Source: Candidatus Colimorpha pelethequi (lineage in GTDB: Bacteria; Bacteroidota; Bacteroidia; Bacteroidales; P3). Taken from it: a stretch of 33,384 nt of DNA. Location: the NCBI GenBank assembly GCA_018064245.1, contig JAGHVO010000024.1, forward strand, positions 1-33,384, given 5' to 3'. Below, piece by piece: positions 23,266 through 32,007 of the stretch (position 1 is its first letter; every line of letters starts with the position of its first letter). The notes below the pieces were generated by a model. That model saw only the letters and a list, made by a program, of their open reading frames with translations, had not been told where the DNA came from and ran no database searches. Both the position numbers and the translations under genes were made by a program.

Positions 23266-24588
23266 ATGGAACACGTATATATTGAATCTTACGGCTGTCA
23301 GATGAATTTTGCCGACAGCGAGGTTGTCGCCGCCATCCTCATCAAGGAGGGTTATGCAATGGTGCAGAGTGCGGAAGAGGCCGACTTTATCCTTATCAAC
23401 ACATGTGCCATCCGCGACAATGCGGAGCAGCGTATTCGCAAGCGCATCAGGGAGTTGCAGGCTTTGCAGAACCGTCATCCTCAATTGCGTATTGGCATTT
23501 TGGGATGTATGGCCGAACGTTTGCAAAGTCAGTTGATGGTAGAAGCTGAAAATGTGAGTTTTGTGGTCGGACCCGATGCCTATCGCAAGATGCCGGAGAT
23601 TCTGCGTCAGGTGCGCGAAGGCATGAAAGCCGCCGAGACGGAGTTGAGTACAGTGGAAACCTACGCCGACATCGAGCCTGTGCGTATGAACAGCAACGGT
23701 ATTTCCGCCTATATCTCCATCATGCGTGGCTGCCAGAACTATTGCGCCTATTGCGTCGTCCCTTACACTCGTGGGCGTGAACGAAGCCGCGACCCTGAAA
23801 CCATCGTCAATGAAGCTCGCAACCTTTTTGCCAAAGGCTACAAAGAGGTTACGTTGCTAGGTCAGAACGTGAATTCCTATAAGTGGAAAAGCGATGCCGA
23901 AGAGGTCGGTTTCCCCGAATTGATGGAGCGTGTTGCGCAGGTCAGTCCCTTGCTGCGTGTACGTTTCGCCACCTCGCATCCTAAGGACCTCAGCGACAGA
24001 TTGCTGGAGGTGATGGCAAAGTACGACAATATCTGCAAGTGCATCCATCTTCCCGTCCAGAGCGGTAGCGACCGAATGCTGAAACTAATGAATCGTCACT
24101 ATGACTCGGCTTGGTATCTCGACCGCATTGCTGCCATTAGGCGCTATATGCCAGATTGTTCGATTACTACGGATGTCATTGCGGGTTTTTGCACCGAGAC
24201 CGAGGAAGACCATCAAGCCACTTTGGAAATGTTCCGCAAGGTGCGATATGACTACGCCTTTATGTTCAAGTTCTCGTTGCGTCCCAATACTTATGCCGAA
24301 AAGCATCTTCAGGACGACATTTCCGAGGCGGAGAAGACCCGCCGTTTGGAGGAAATTATCGCTTTGCAGGGCGAGATTGCCTTGGAAAACAACAAACAAG
24401 AGATTGGCCGTCGCTACGAAGTGCTGGTAGAAGGGGAGTCGCATCGTTCCAAGGAGCAGCTTTTTGGTCGCAACAGTCAGAACAAGGTCATTGTTTTCGA
24501 CCGCGAAAACGTGCAACCTGGCGAATACGTAACCGTTGAGGTGACCGACTGCACCGCCGCCACTTTAAAAGGAAAATTAGTGAGTTGA
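23266..24588 (+). CDS. miaB: tRNA-2-methylthio-N6-dimethylallyladenosine synthase MiaB
   Basis: MiaB adds the methylthio group to i6A37 of tRNAs reading UNN codons, using radical SAM chemistry and two iron-sulfur clusters. The 440-residue protein has the N-terminal methylthiotransferase domain with cluster cysteines C11 (YGCQMNF), C47 (NTCAI) and C81 (GCMAE). The radical SAM motif CxxxCxxC is at C156, C160 and C163 (GCQNYCAYCVVPYTRGRE). A C-terminal TRAM domain (YEVLVEGESHRS...GRNSQNKVIVFD) follows. ATG 23266 is chosen because the promoter box at 23237-23244 covers the TTG start 8 codons upstream. The SYGCQMNF opening and HVNSY-like QNVNSYKW block favour MiaB over RimO or MtaB. It converges with the pseudouridine synthase gene with only 17 bases between. 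Confidence 0.96.
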   Translation: MEHVYIESYGCQMNFADSEVVAAILIKEGYAMVQSAEEADFILINTCAIRDNAEQRIRKRIRELQALQNRHPQLRIGILGCMAERLQSQLMVEAENVSFVVGPDAYRKMPEILRQVREGMKAAETELSTVETYADIEPVRMNSNGISAYISIMRGCQNYCAYCVVPYTRGRERSRDPETIVNEARNLFAKGYKEVTLLGQNVNSYKWKSDAEEVGFPELMERVAQVSPLLRVRFATSHPKDLSDRLLEVMAKYDNICKCIHLPVQSGSDRMLKLMNRHYDSAWYLDRIAAIRRYMPDCSITTDVIAGFCTETEEDHQATLEMFRKVRYDYAFMFKFSLRPNTYAEKHLQDDISEAEKTRRLEEIIALQGEIALENNKQEIGRRYEVLVEGESHRSKEQLFGRNSQNKVIVFDRENVQPGEYVTVEVTDCTAATLKGKLVS

Positions 24589-24605
24589 GACTAGTGACCT
24601 CTTTG

Positions 24606-24628
24606 TTAATTCTCAATTCTCAATTCAA
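24606..24628. repeat. TTCTCAATTC-type interspersed repeat, copy 1
   Basis: TTAATTCTCAATTCTCAATT lies across the 3' end of the pseudouridine synthase gene. Related copies are at 29236-29272 and 32671-32697. Copies 1 and 3 have TAGTGACC shortly upstream (24592-24599 and 32625-32632). Confidence 0.6.
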
Positions 24629-25700
24629 CCTTCCGATATCCTCTCCACTTTTCAAGTACTGAATGCATGTCCTCGGGAAGAGGCGATTCAAAATGCAGGT
24701 GTTTGTGTGTTGTAGGATGTTCAAATCCAAGAATGAGCGCATGCAGCGCTTGGCGTGGCAATAGGTTGAAACAGTTGTCGATAAACTGCTTGTATTTCGA
24801 AAAAGTAGTGCCTTTCAAAATCATGTCGCCGCCATAAGTGGCATCGTTGAAGAGTGGGTGCCCGATGTGCTTCATGTGGGCGCGAATCTGGTGTGTGCGA
24901 CCAGTTTCCAGCACGCATTCCACCAAAGTTACATAGCCGAAACGTTCCAGCACATTCCAATGTGTTACGGCGTGTTTGCCTTGCTCGGGGTCTTCATATA
25001 CGGTCATCACGCGACGGTCTTTTGCGGAACGTCCGAGGTTGCCGACAATCGTGCCGTTGTCCTCTTCAAAGTCGCCCCAAACCAAGGCGTTGTATTTGCG
25101 TTCGATGGTATGCTCGAAAAATTGTTTGGCGAGCACCACTTGCGCCTCTTCGTTCTTGGCGATGAGCAGCAATCCCGACGTGTCTTTGTCGATGCGGTGT
25201 ACCAGATAAGGGGTGATGGGCTCTCCGTTCTTGTCTTTCTTGTCTTGGAAATAATACATCAAACCATTGAGCAGCGTACCCGTGAAGTTGCCGTAGCCAG
25301 GGTGAACCACCAGTCCGGGTTGTTTGTCAACCACTAAAACGTCATCGTCTTCATAGACAATTTTGAAGTCGATTTTTTCGGGAAGCACCTCAAATTCGTG
25401 AGGCGGTTCGGGCAGCAGAATGCTGATGGTGTCGAAGGGCTTTACGCGGTAGTTCGATTTTACGGGTTTTTCGTTCACCAACACACAGTTCGCCTTGGTA
25501 GCAAGCTGAATCTTGTTGCGCGAGACGCCCTCGAGGTGCATCTGAAGGTATTTGTCGATGCGTAGCAGTGTCTGCCCTTTATCTACCACGATACGATGGT
25601 GTTCGTAGAGTTCGGATTCTTCGTTTTGTTCTTCTATATTGATGGGTTTGTTCTGTTCCATGGAATGGTGGGATGTTGATTTGTCGGGCTGTTGAATCAA
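24606..25700 (-). CDS. rluD: RluA/RluD-family ribosomal RNA pseudouridine synthase
   Basis: This enzyme isomerises uridine to pseudouridine in RNA, most likely in 23S rRNA. An N-terminal S4 RNA-binding domain spans roughly residues 40-100 (LRIDKYLQMHLEGVSRNKIQ). The catalytic domain follows with PGLVVHPGYGNFTGTLLNGL and the active-site motif HRIDKDTSGLLL, catalytic Asp171. The 364-residue length fits RluD. The start is uncertain: the ATG at 25700 or a methionine 13 codons later (MEQNKPIN) both precede the conserved region. It is the last gene of a minus-strand operon, 24 bases after the T9SS protein gene. The last codons (VELRIEN then stop) lie inside a TTCTCAATTC-type intergenic repeat, so the tail has been supplied by repeat DNA. 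The RluD subtype (rather than another RluA member) is inferred from domain order. Confidence 0.9.
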   Translation of the reverse strand: MIQQPDKSTSHHSMEQNKPINIEEQNEESELYEHHRIVVDKGQTLLRIDKYLQMHLEGVSRNKIQLATKANCVLVNEKPVKSNYRVKPFDTISILLPEPPHEFEVLPEKIDFKIVYEDDDVLVVDKQPGLVVHPGYGNFTGTLLNGLMYYFQDKKDKNGEPITPYLVHRIDKDTSGLLLIAKNEEAQVVLAKQFFEHTIERKYNALVWGDFEEDNGTIVGNLGRSAKDRRVMTVYEDPEQGKHAVTHWNVLERFGYVTLVECVLETGRTHQIRAHMKHIGHPLFNDATYGGDMILKGTTFSKYKQFIDNCFNLLPRQALHALILGFEHPTTHKHLHFESPLPEDMHSVLEKWRGYRKVELRIEN

Positions 25701-25724
25701 GATGGATGTCTTATCGCTTGGCGG

Positions 25725-27641
25725 TTATTTTATCACGACAATCTTCTTGATTGTGTGGTTCTGTGGGGTGGATTCTGTTCCGTAAAGGTGTAGTATGTAG
25801 GTTCCTGAAGGAAGTTTTGAAACATCGATGTCGGAGGTCTGCTGTTGGACAAAGATTCTCTGTCCCATTACGTTGTATAGTTCCATTCTTGTCTGTTCGG
25901 GATGCTCTACGCTGATGTGAATGTAGTTTTTGGCTGGATTAGGGTAGAGTGAGGCTTCCATTTCCGCTGCGGGACGGATTCCGATGGTGGCTTTGGCTCC
26001 AAAATAGGGACGCAGCATCAAGGCTCCTTTATAGACAGTTTTTTGCCAAGCGCCGCCGATGTTGTAGAAAATGTTGTCCCTGGCGTCGTTGTTACGGTCG
26101 AATCCTAAATTGATATAGTCGCTGGAATGTTGAATAAATCCCACATAGATGGTGCCGTTTACCACTTGGGGAGTCTCAAGCACATAGCGCATGTATTTGT
26201 TGAGACCGTCGAATTGGGCATATTGAGAACAGGGGTCGCTGTATAAAATGTTGCCTGGCTTGCCGTTTTTGTCGTCCCAAATGGTTAGGTTGAAGGGAAT
26301 GCCTACGTTTTCGTTGTCGCGTGTATGGTTGAAATACAAGTCGATGGCAGTGATCGTGTCGGCCACATTTAACTTGAATCGGTAAGCCAATGAAATGTTT
26401 TGTGAAGTTGAGGAGAGCCCGTATCCGTTCTCGGGTTCGCCGTCATCATAGGCATAGTAGTTGTCGAATACTTGCAAGAATCTTACGGTGTCGTTGCGGG
26501 GATGTTCGTCGTTGCTGGCGCCTTCTTTCACGATGTGTTCAATTTCAAACGAGCAAGGTGTCCCATTTACTGGAAATGTGAAATTTACGGGTGGCACGGC
26601 GTGTGGATTGTAGGTTTGGTAGGTCTCGTTGGGCAGGAACGGGGGAATGTTTTCGTAGCCGCCATCGTAGTTTGCCACTGCTTGGTGATTTTCGTCATAG
26701 ACGGTGTAGTAGTAGTGCGACGCCAATGCTTGGGAGAATCGGTTTGAGATGGTCATTTCGAGCATCGAAGCCATCTCGTCGGAGTTGAACTGTCGTGCGG
26801 GCATGGCTTGGTAGTTTTCAAGCATCGAAGGCGCTGCCTCCACAAAGGTAATGTCGCGCACATATTTGTTGTTTCGGTTGCGGTTTTGGTCTATCGTCAC
26901 ATAGTCGATGTGCCAATGATCGGTGTTGCCGGCGATGCCCGTTTCCGTAAGTGGCGACAGTGTGCCGTAGTTCCTGAAGCGAAAACGGAAATCACTTGTA
27001 AAGTATTGACTGTTGGTGATGGGAATGCAGACATACTGCCAATGCAAGTGTGTGTGCGCAACAAGGCTGTCCACGCATTCACCACCCGTAGCCCAAACCT
27101 GTTCCCATTCGGCAATGGCGGGGTTCCAAAATTCCACAACCAGAGAGTCGTCCTCGTTTGGACATTCTCCAATACGTTCCCATAGGGCTTGCTCGCCACC
27201 GCCGGGAAGATAGAAGAAACTGAACATCACAGAGTCTCGTGGTGATAATGCCTTTTTTGTGGGCGAGAATGCCGAGTCGAGGCGTATAGGTAGGGAGGTA
27301 AGTGTGTCGGCGGCAAAACGTCCCGTGGAGAACGTGTAAAGTTCGCCTTCGGCGTTGATGACGTCCAAGGTAACCATACCCAAAGAGGGTGGCTTTTGGG
27401 CGTAGCCGCGACTGACCAGCACTGGTGAAGGTTCCCATAGATCGCTGCGAACCGATCCTGTATAGTCTGAAAAATCGTCAAAGAAAGGCAATGCTACGGC
27501 GCTTGCCGATTTGCTGATAGTGGTCTCTTGGGGGACGTTTGTATGCTGCAAAGGACTTAGGTGTTCCTGCGCTCGGCTGATGCTGGCGGACAAAACGACA
27601 GCCATTAGGATTAATATGCCAAGATTATGTCGTTTCCGCAT
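25725..27641 (-). CDS. Secreted protein with T9SS type A sorting domain (638 aa)
   Basis: A signal peptide (residues 1-25, ending SRAQ) is followed by a jelly-roll-like region opening LPFFDDFSDYTGSVRSDLW and a segment DSVMFSFFYLPGGGEQALWE, a pattern common in Bacteroidota cell-surface proteins. The last ~75 residues are a type A T9SS sorting domain (ASLYPNPAKNYIHISVEHP, MELYNVMGQRIF, LPSGTYILHLYG, KKIVVIK). No enzymatic motif was seen. It is the middle gene of a minus-strand operon: the PASTA protein gene ends one base before its ATG, and the pseudouridine synthase gene follows after 24 bases. This order recurs in Bacteroidales as far as I recall. The tight spacing suggests co-translation with the PASTA protein. 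Confidence 0.9.
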   Translation of the reverse strand: MRKRHNLGILILMAVVLSASISRAQEHLSPLQHTNVPQETTISKSASAVALPFFDDFSDYTGSVRSDLWEPSPVLVSRGYAQKPPSLGMVTLDVINAEGELYTFSTGRFAADTLTSLPIRLDSAFSPTKKALSPRDSVMFSFFYLPGGGEQALWERIGECPNEDDSLVVEFWNPAIAEWEQVWATGGECVDSLVAHTHLHWQYVCIPITNSQYFTSDFRFRFRNYGTLSPLTETGIAGNTDHWHIDYVTIDQNRNRNNKYVRDITFVEAAPSMLENYQAMPARQFNSDEMASMLEMTISNRFSQALASHYYYTVYDENHQAVANYDGGYENIPPFLPNETYQTYNPHAVPPVNFTFPVNGTPCSFEIEHIVKEGASNDEHPRNDTVRFLQVFDNYYAYDDGEPENGYGLSSTSQNISLAYRFKLNVADTITAIDLYFNHTRDNENVGIPFNLTIWDDKNGKPGNILYSDPCSQYAQFDGLNKYMRYVLETPQVVNGTIYVGFIQHSSDYINLGFDRNNDARDNIFYNIGGAWQKTVYKGALMLRPYFGAKATIGIRPAAEMEASLYPNPAKNYIHISVEHPEQTRMELYNVMGQRIFVQQQTSDIDVSKLPSGTYILHLYGTESTPQNHTIKKIVVIK

Positions 27642-27642
27642 G

Positions 27643-28503
27643 TCAGAACTCTATTTCAAAGTCATCGTCGTCGCTTTGTCCCTCTGCGACGGGTATCTTG
27701 GATGAATCTACCTGAAATTCACGCACGATGCGTTCTACGTCCTTGTCCTCGGGGTTGCAGTACCACAGTTCTACCTCCGATCCCAATGGTAGGTAGGCTG
27801 CACCTGTGTATTCGGGTTGTTGGGCATAGACCACGGCGCGCGCCTTGTCGGTGTTTTTTGAGTAGTGCTCCTTGCCCACGTTGAGCGATGCCAGCAAGAT
27901 GTCGCGACGCGCTTTTTCGACGCTTTTGTTGAGTACGAAAGGCACCGTGGCGGGCTTTTGGTTGTCTCCCAATCCCACCACAAGGTCAATCATCGAGCCT
28001 TTGGGCAATTTTTCGCCTTCGTAAATCTCGCGGCCGTTGTGGCTTTGTTTTAGGACGTCTTTGTATGGACTTTCAACAAAGGTGAGTTTGCCGCCTTGCA
28101 GTCCGGCTGATTCCAGATAGGAGATGGCTTGCCGTAGAGAAGTTCCGTCGGTGAGTTTGGGCATCACAGCGTCGGCGGGCTTGTAGGACGTTACGGTGAC
28201 GTAGATTTTGCGTCCTTTTTTCACCATCGTGCTGTCTTTGGGCTCTTGGCTGATAATAATGCCGCCTTCTTCGCCTTTGACGAAGGTGGAGTCGATGATC
28301 ACATATTCAAGTTCCAGAGGATTGTCGTTCCGTAAGGCTTCAATATTTTGTCCAACCAAATCGGGTAAGATGTATTCCTTTCCGTGGCGTGCGTATATCT
28401 TGATGAGAATGAATGCGATAATCAAGATTACGAGAGAGATGCCAAGCATGAGGCATAGATGCTTGAGTATGGGATGTTTCGTGAAAATATTCTCTTTTTT
28501 CAT
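27643..28503 (-). CDS. Membrane-anchored PASTA-domain protein (286 aa)
   Basis: A short cytoplasmic tail is followed by one membrane helix (residues ~15-37, HLCLMLGISLVILIIAFILI) and three PASTA domains at about 43-110 (LPDLVGQNIEALRND, SQEPKDSTMVKKGRKIYVTV), 113-185 (MPKLTDGTSLRQAISYLES) and 190-255 (VPFVLNKSVEKARRDIL, YAQQPEYTGAAYLPLGSEV). The C-terminus is acidic (DDDDFEIEF). PASTA domains bind peptidoglycan fragments or beta-lactams in other proteins. There is no kinase or transpeptidase domain, so this is a stand-alone sensor or structural protein of the periplasm, as commonly found in Bacteroidales. It is the first gene of a three-gene minus-strand operon. No canonical promoter was seen upstream. 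Confidence 0.9.
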   Translation of the reverse strand: MKKENIFTKHPILKHLCLMLGISLVILIIAFILIKIYARHGKEYILPDLVGQNIEALRNDNPLELEYVIIDSTFVKGEEGGIIISQEPKDSTMVKKGRKIYVTVTSYKPADAVMPKLTDGTSLRQAISYLESAGLQGGKLTFVESPYKDVLKQSHNGREIYEGEKLPKGSMIDLVVGLGDNQKPATVPFVLNKSVEKARRDILLASLNVGKEHYSKNTDKARAVVYAQQPEYTGAAYLPLGSEVELWYCNPEDKDVERIVREFQVDSSKIPVAEGQSDDDDFEIEF

Positions 28504-28736
28504 GGCGTTTGGTCAAGAAAATTAGTACTATTATTAATAACTATTTTTCGGCGATTTTATTATAGAACGCCAGAAAGATTTTAGAATGCAGCGTGTGGGT
28601 TTTGAAATGTGGCTTGAAATGAATTTTTCTCGTTTTGCGTTTTCCTGTTTGCGGGTTGTCGTTCTTATTGATTTTGTCAATCAATATATTTCTCGAATAA
28701 ATGAATCGTCAATTCGACAAATCAACAACTTTTTCG

Positions 28737-28744
28737 TACCTTTG
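28737..28744 (+). promoter_or_regulatory. -7 box upstream of the 128-aa protein gene
   Basis: TACCTTTG is an exact TAnnTTTG match, 11 bases before the ATG at 28756. The rest of the 252-base gap between this gene and the divergent PASTA gene shows nothing else I can name. Confidence 0.5.
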
Positions 28745-28755
28745 CAAAAAATCAA

Positions 28756-29142
28756 ATGGTGAATTTCAGACTCCATAAAAGTGTTTCCTCAGTGGCATGG
28801 TCGGTATTGCTGATGATGCTCTTGGCTTTTTCATCTCTTTCTGCCAAAGAGTCTCGCGACAATAACACATTGCCCGAAGGAACGCTCAGCTCAACGCATG
28901 GCAATATGCCGCAATGGGAAGAACTGGGATTGGAGGACCTTGTGGTCTATAGCGAGGAAAGCAACCTTGTAGTGCAGTTTGGCGCCAAGGAACACCACAA
29001 CAGCCAGTCCTCGCAAGAAACGGTGTCGGGTGTCGCTTCACCCCATCCGGGCAAAGTCCTGTACCAGCGAGCCTTGCGTTTTGCGCCCCATTCGCTGCGT
29101 CTGACCACCTATCTTTATTTTCTTTATCGATTCCGACTTTGA
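28756..29142 (+). CDS. Small exported protein of unknown function (128 aa)
   Basis: Residues 1-31 look like a signal peptide with a long hydrophobic core (WSVLLMMLLAFSSLSA). The rest is polar, with no recognised domain; a fairly conserved-looking segment is WEELGLEDLVVYSEESNLVV near residues 50-70. The C-terminus is short and basic-hydrophobic (LTTYLYFLYRFRL). A promoter box lies 11 bases upstream, which supports a real, expressed gene. It is followed after 141 bases by two small membrane-protein genes in the same direction. I do not recognise the family. Confidence 0.6.
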   Translation: MVNFRLHKSVSSVAWSVLLMMLLAFSSLSAKESRDNNTLPEGTLSSTHGNMPQWEELGLEDLVVYSEESNLVVQFGAKEHHNSQSSQETVSGVASPHPGKVLYQRALRFAPHSLRLTTYLYFLYRFRL

Positions 29143-29185
29143 TTGTTCGGGAAGTTGCTAAGGCAAAGCGCTTTTGTCTTTTTTA

Positions 29186-29209
29186 TTGGGTCAATTGTAA
29201 TTGACTCAA
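29186..29209 (+). terminator. Possible hairpin downstream of the 128-aa protein gene
   Basis: TTGGGTCAATT and AATTGACTCAA form an 11-base-pair stem with one G-U pair and a 2-base loop. It lies 44 bases after the stop at 29142, without a strong T run after it. A terminator is one reading; it could also be an operator or chance. Confidence 0.35.
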
Positions 29210-29235
29210 GTACTTCAACCTGTATTTTCTTGAAT

Positions 29236-29272
29236 TGTTGAATTGTTGAATTCTCAATTCTCAATTTTCAAT
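29236..29272. repeat. TTCTCAATTC-type interspersed repeat, copy 2
   Basis: A short array of GTTGAATT units followed by TTCTCAATTCTCAATTTTCAA. It belongs to the same short repeat type as 24606-24628 and 32671-32697. It sits directly before the 162-residue membrane-protein gene. Confidence 0.55.
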
Positions 29273-29283
29273 GCTTAATAAAA

Positions 29284-29772
29284 ATGGAATATCCCAATAT
29301 CGATAAAGAAATATACCATCTTCCCGAAATGGGAAAGCGTATGAAGTCCATGCTTTGGGCTTGGATTTGCGTCGCCATAGCGGCAGTTGCCTGCTATTTT
29401 TATGTTTCAGGATTCTTCTCCGAGTCTGTCAATTCTTTGATGCTTGGCTTGGTGGCTGTAGGCGTATTTGCGCTTGTTACCATGCTTTGCTACTATACCT
29501 TTGGCGACAGCCGGCGGCCTTTCCACAAACCCTCCAAACGGTTGCTCGAACGCACCTACTTCTTCTATAGTCCTCGTGAACAGCAGAACCTGTTGGATGC
29601 TGTTGCTGACGATGATGGCAATAGCTGGTTGAAAATCAAGCGTTCGGCAACACCGGAACTCGTTTTGGTGCGCTATTCCGATGATGCGGAAGAAATCGCC
29701 TACATGCAGGTCCAGGAGTTCCGCGATGGTGTCAAAGTCCCCATCAGTCCCATCTCCACTTTCCAAAAATAA
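29284..29772 (+). CDS. Small two-helix membrane protein of unknown function (162 aa)
   Basis: There is no signal peptide. Two membrane helices lie at about residues 24-44 (MLWAWICVAIAAVACYFYV) and 50-72 (SLMLGLVAVGVFALVTMLCY). A cytosolic domain of ~85 residues follows, ending YMQVQEFRDGVKVPISPIS. The layout matches the next gene (two helices, then a domain ending VQVLEYVPHDFMPST), which suggests two diverged members of one family. I cannot name the family or function. Confidence 0.72.
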   Translation: MEYPNIDKEIYHLPEMGKRMKSMLWAWICVAIAAVACYFYVSGFFSESVNSLMLGLVAVGVFALVTMLCYYTFGDSRRPFHKPSKRLLERTYFFYSPREQQNLLDAVADDDGNSWLKIKRSATPELVLVRYSDDAEEIAYMQVQEFRDGVKVPISPISTFQK

Positions 29773-29844
29773 CAATTCCGACTTGGCGTTTGATGGAATA
29801 TTATACGTCCAATGTCTTATGTTTAATGTTAAAATATTGATATC

Positions 29845-30381
29845 ATGGAAGAAAAAATGTCTATTTCACAATATATTTATATGGCTTCTGATGCCAAATT
29901 CTCAAAAAAACGTTGCCTCCCTACTAAGGGTATCGTCTGTCTCGTTATAGGTGTCCTTTTGCTCGTGCTCTGCTTTGCTGTCTGCAAAGGCGACGCACTC
30001 AAAATGACCCTTTTGTCGTTGGGTGCCATCCTCGCCGTGGCTGGTTTGATCTGGGTTGCAGTTTGTTGCGGCAAAGATAACGGCAAGATAATCTACCTCC
30101 CTACGGGTGCCTGCATGAAAAGTTGCAAACGTTATCTCGATGCCAACGATGTAATGACTTGTCGCAATGCAGTGGAGAACGGTGATCTTTCCGCCTTGGA
30201 GTCGGTGCGTTTCGCCGCCAGTTCCAACGCCCAGATTCATGTAATGATTAGCAAGGATGACGCCTGCGCTTTGGTTCAGGTGCTTGAATATGTTCCCCAC
30301 GACTTTATGCCATCCACTCGTGTGTGGGAACTGTCGGGCTCCGATGTTGTCCGTCTCCGTGCTTGGTTGAACAAGAAGTAG
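29845..30381 (+). CDS. Small two-helix membrane protein, likely relative of its neighbour (178 aa)
   Basis: Two membrane helices lie at about residues 27-49 (KGIVCLVIGVLLLVLCFAV) and 53-74 (MTLLSLGAILAVAGLIWVAV). A ~100-residue soluble domain follows, with LPTGACMKSCKRYLDANDV and a terminal block DACALVQVLEYVPHDFMPST. The order and final block resemble the preceding gene (72 bases upstream), although overall similarity is low. Several cysteines lie around and after the second helix (CCGKD, CMKSC). Transcription is probably closed by the terminator at 30445-30475. Function unknown. Confidence 0.72.
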   Translation: MEEKMSISQYIYMASDAKFSKKRCLPTKGIVCLVIGVLLLVLCFAVCKGDALKMTLLSLGAILAVAGLIWVAVCCGKDNGKIIYLPTGACMKSCKRYLDANDVMTCRNAVENGDLSALESVRFAASSNAQIHVMISKDDACALVQVLEYVPHDFMPSTRVWELSGSDVVRLRAWLNKK

Positions 30382-30444
30382 ATGAATGATGTTGTTTCAA
30401 AAAGGAGACGCAAAAGCAATGTGTCCTCCTTCTTTGTCGAAAAG

Positions 30445-30475
30445 AAAATAGGGCACCCGTCGGGCGCCCTATTTT
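30445..30475. terminator. Bidirectional terminator between convergent genes
   Basis: AAAATAGGGC and GCCCTATTTT form a perfect 10-base-pair stem, with a further CCC/GGG pairing in the loop region. The A run on the left and T run on the right let it work in both directions. It lies between the stops at 30381 (+) and 30493 (-). Confidence 0.85.
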
Positions 30476-30492
30476 GTAAGTGTCAATAGCAA

Positions 30493-31821
30493 TTATTGAA
30501 TGTTGCATTTCTTTACTACTTCTTGTTGAAGTTGTTGCAACTTGTTGATATTCGCTTTTTTTGTCAGTTTGCACCATTGATAGTGCCATTGGTTTCCTAA
30601 CGACTTGAGATAGTTGACCAGTCTGCCACCATACCATGCCGTGAAGATGGAGGCTGCAAAGGCGGCTATGCCTACCAGCCAACCGCAGGCGCACCACCAG
30701 AGGATGCAGAACAGGGGCAGGTAGATGAGCGAGATCCCAAAACGGATGGCGTAGTCGATGGAACTGCGGAACTGGGTGTCTTTGATGATGCGTTCGGGTA
30801 TGAAATGGGTGGGAATCCAAAGTATGGGATAGCTCGCCAAAAGGAACAACAACACTTTTCCAACGGTGGGCATCATGATGGCTGCGACTATGACTGCTAT
30901 GGTCAAAAGTGTGCAGAACAGTAGTTTGCCAAGACTCCAACCGTCGGCGGCAACTTTGCGGCGCAGTTTCATTGATTGGCACAATTGGTCGTATTCCAAC
31001 GCTTCGGGACAGCCTTCCGTGAGTGTTTCCGAAATGGCTTTGCGAGAGGCGTAACGGCCAAAGTTGTTGTTGCGCAGGTGCTTGGCTTTGCGCATGGCGC
31101 GATTGGCGATGTCGCAAGCGTAAAGTATCTCTTCGTAGTGTTCTTTGTCTTGAATGTCAAGCATCTGGCTGTGAAGCCCTTGTGTAAGGCTGTCACGCAT
31201 CTGGTTGAGTCCGACGGCTTCGTTCTCGTTGTAGGTGTCCATAAAAGGCTGCACATCAATGGGCTCTCCGATGTTGACTACCAAGTCGCTGAAAGGACGT
31301 TCAAACTCTTCGTAGTCGAGTCCTATCGGGACGATCTTCAACGGGGTGTCGCCCAGCTTTTTCTGCGTTTCGCCGGCGATGCGGAACATTCCTTTCACCA
31401 AGGGAAGCATGCGGTGGTGATGGCTGTGTGTGCCTTCTGCCATTAGGCATAAAGGTACGTTTGAAAGCAGTACGTCCTGAGAGGCTTCGAAAATCTGCTC
31501 GTTTTTCGACAGCTTTTCTCTGCCGTCGCGGATGCGATAAACGGGGAGAATTTTGAGGAAGGTGAGCATTTTGCGTGCCGTGGGTTTCTCAAAGATGTCG
31601 GAACGACACAGGAAAACGACTGGCTTGGGCGTGAGCATCAGTACGATGAGCGGGTCCATCATGGCGCTTTGGTGACATGGCGCTATGATATAAGGTCCCT
31701 GCGCAGGAAGGTTTTTCTTGCCTTTGAAAGTGACGTTGCCGTAGTGGCATCTCACGCTGGTCTCAATGATGGGACGTAGGAAGAAGTAGAATAAATCGAA
31801 GTCTTGTATCTTCTTTTTCAT
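30493..31821 (-). CDS. PlsC-like 1-acylglycerol-3-phosphate acyltransferase (442 aa)
   Basis: This is a lysophospholipid acyltransferase-type enzyme of membrane lipid synthesis. The motif PCHQSAMMDPL (H50, D56) is the Bacteroidota HX5D variant of the catalytic block, followed by the acceptor-binding MAEGTHS (E129-T131) and IVPIGLDYEEF. Two or three hydrophobic helices lie in the last third (about residues 300-345 and 370-405). I placed the start at ATG 31821: a good promoter lies immediately upstream, and an in-frame ATG at 31854 (11 codons earlier) would lie within that promoter. The length is greater than plain PlsC because of the C-terminal membrane part, and I recall such longer forms in Bacteroidota. 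Substrate is not determined. Confidence 0.88.
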   Translation of the reverse strand: MKKKIQDFDLFYFFLRPIIETSVRCHYGNVTFKGKKNLPAQGPYIIAPCHQSAMMDPLIVLMLTPKPVVFLCRSDIFEKPTARKMLTFLKILPVYRIRDGREKLSKNEQIFEASQDVLLSNVPLCLMAEGTHSHHHRMLPLVKGMFRIAGETQKKLGDTPLKIVPIGLDYEEFERPFSDLVVNIGEPIDVQPFMDTYNENEAVGLNQMRDSLTQGLHSQMLDIQDKEHYEEILYACDIANRAMRKAKHLRNNNFGRYASRKAISETLTEGCPEALEYDQLCQSMKLRRKVAADGWSLGKLLFCTLLTIAVIVAAIMMPTVGKVLLFLLASYPILWIPTHFIPERIIKDTQFRSSIDYAIRFGISLIYLPLFCILWWCACGWLVGIAAFAASIFTAWYGGRLVNYLKSLGNQWHYQWCKLTKKANINKLQQLQQEVVKKCNIQ

Positions 31822-31825
31822 GTTG

Positions 31826-31855
31826 CAAAAATACGAAATATTGCGGAATGCCAAA
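31826..31855 (-). promoter_or_regulatory. Promoter of the acyltransferase gene
   Basis: On the minus strand TTTG (31855-31852) and TATTTTTG (31833-31826) are 18 bases apart, a good -33/-7 pair. The ATG follows the -7 box after only four bases (CAAC), so the message may be leaderless or nearly so. Confidence 0.6.
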
Positions 31856-32007
31856 AGAAAATAGTTTCGAGTTTTGAAAAGAAGATTGTTGATTTGTTAG
31901 TCTTTGCAAAATAATTAAGGTAATGGTTACGTTTTTATAATAATTGAAAAGATTTATACGGCGAAATAAAATCGGTTTGAGATGTACTAAATCTAAAAAC
32001 GAAGCGT

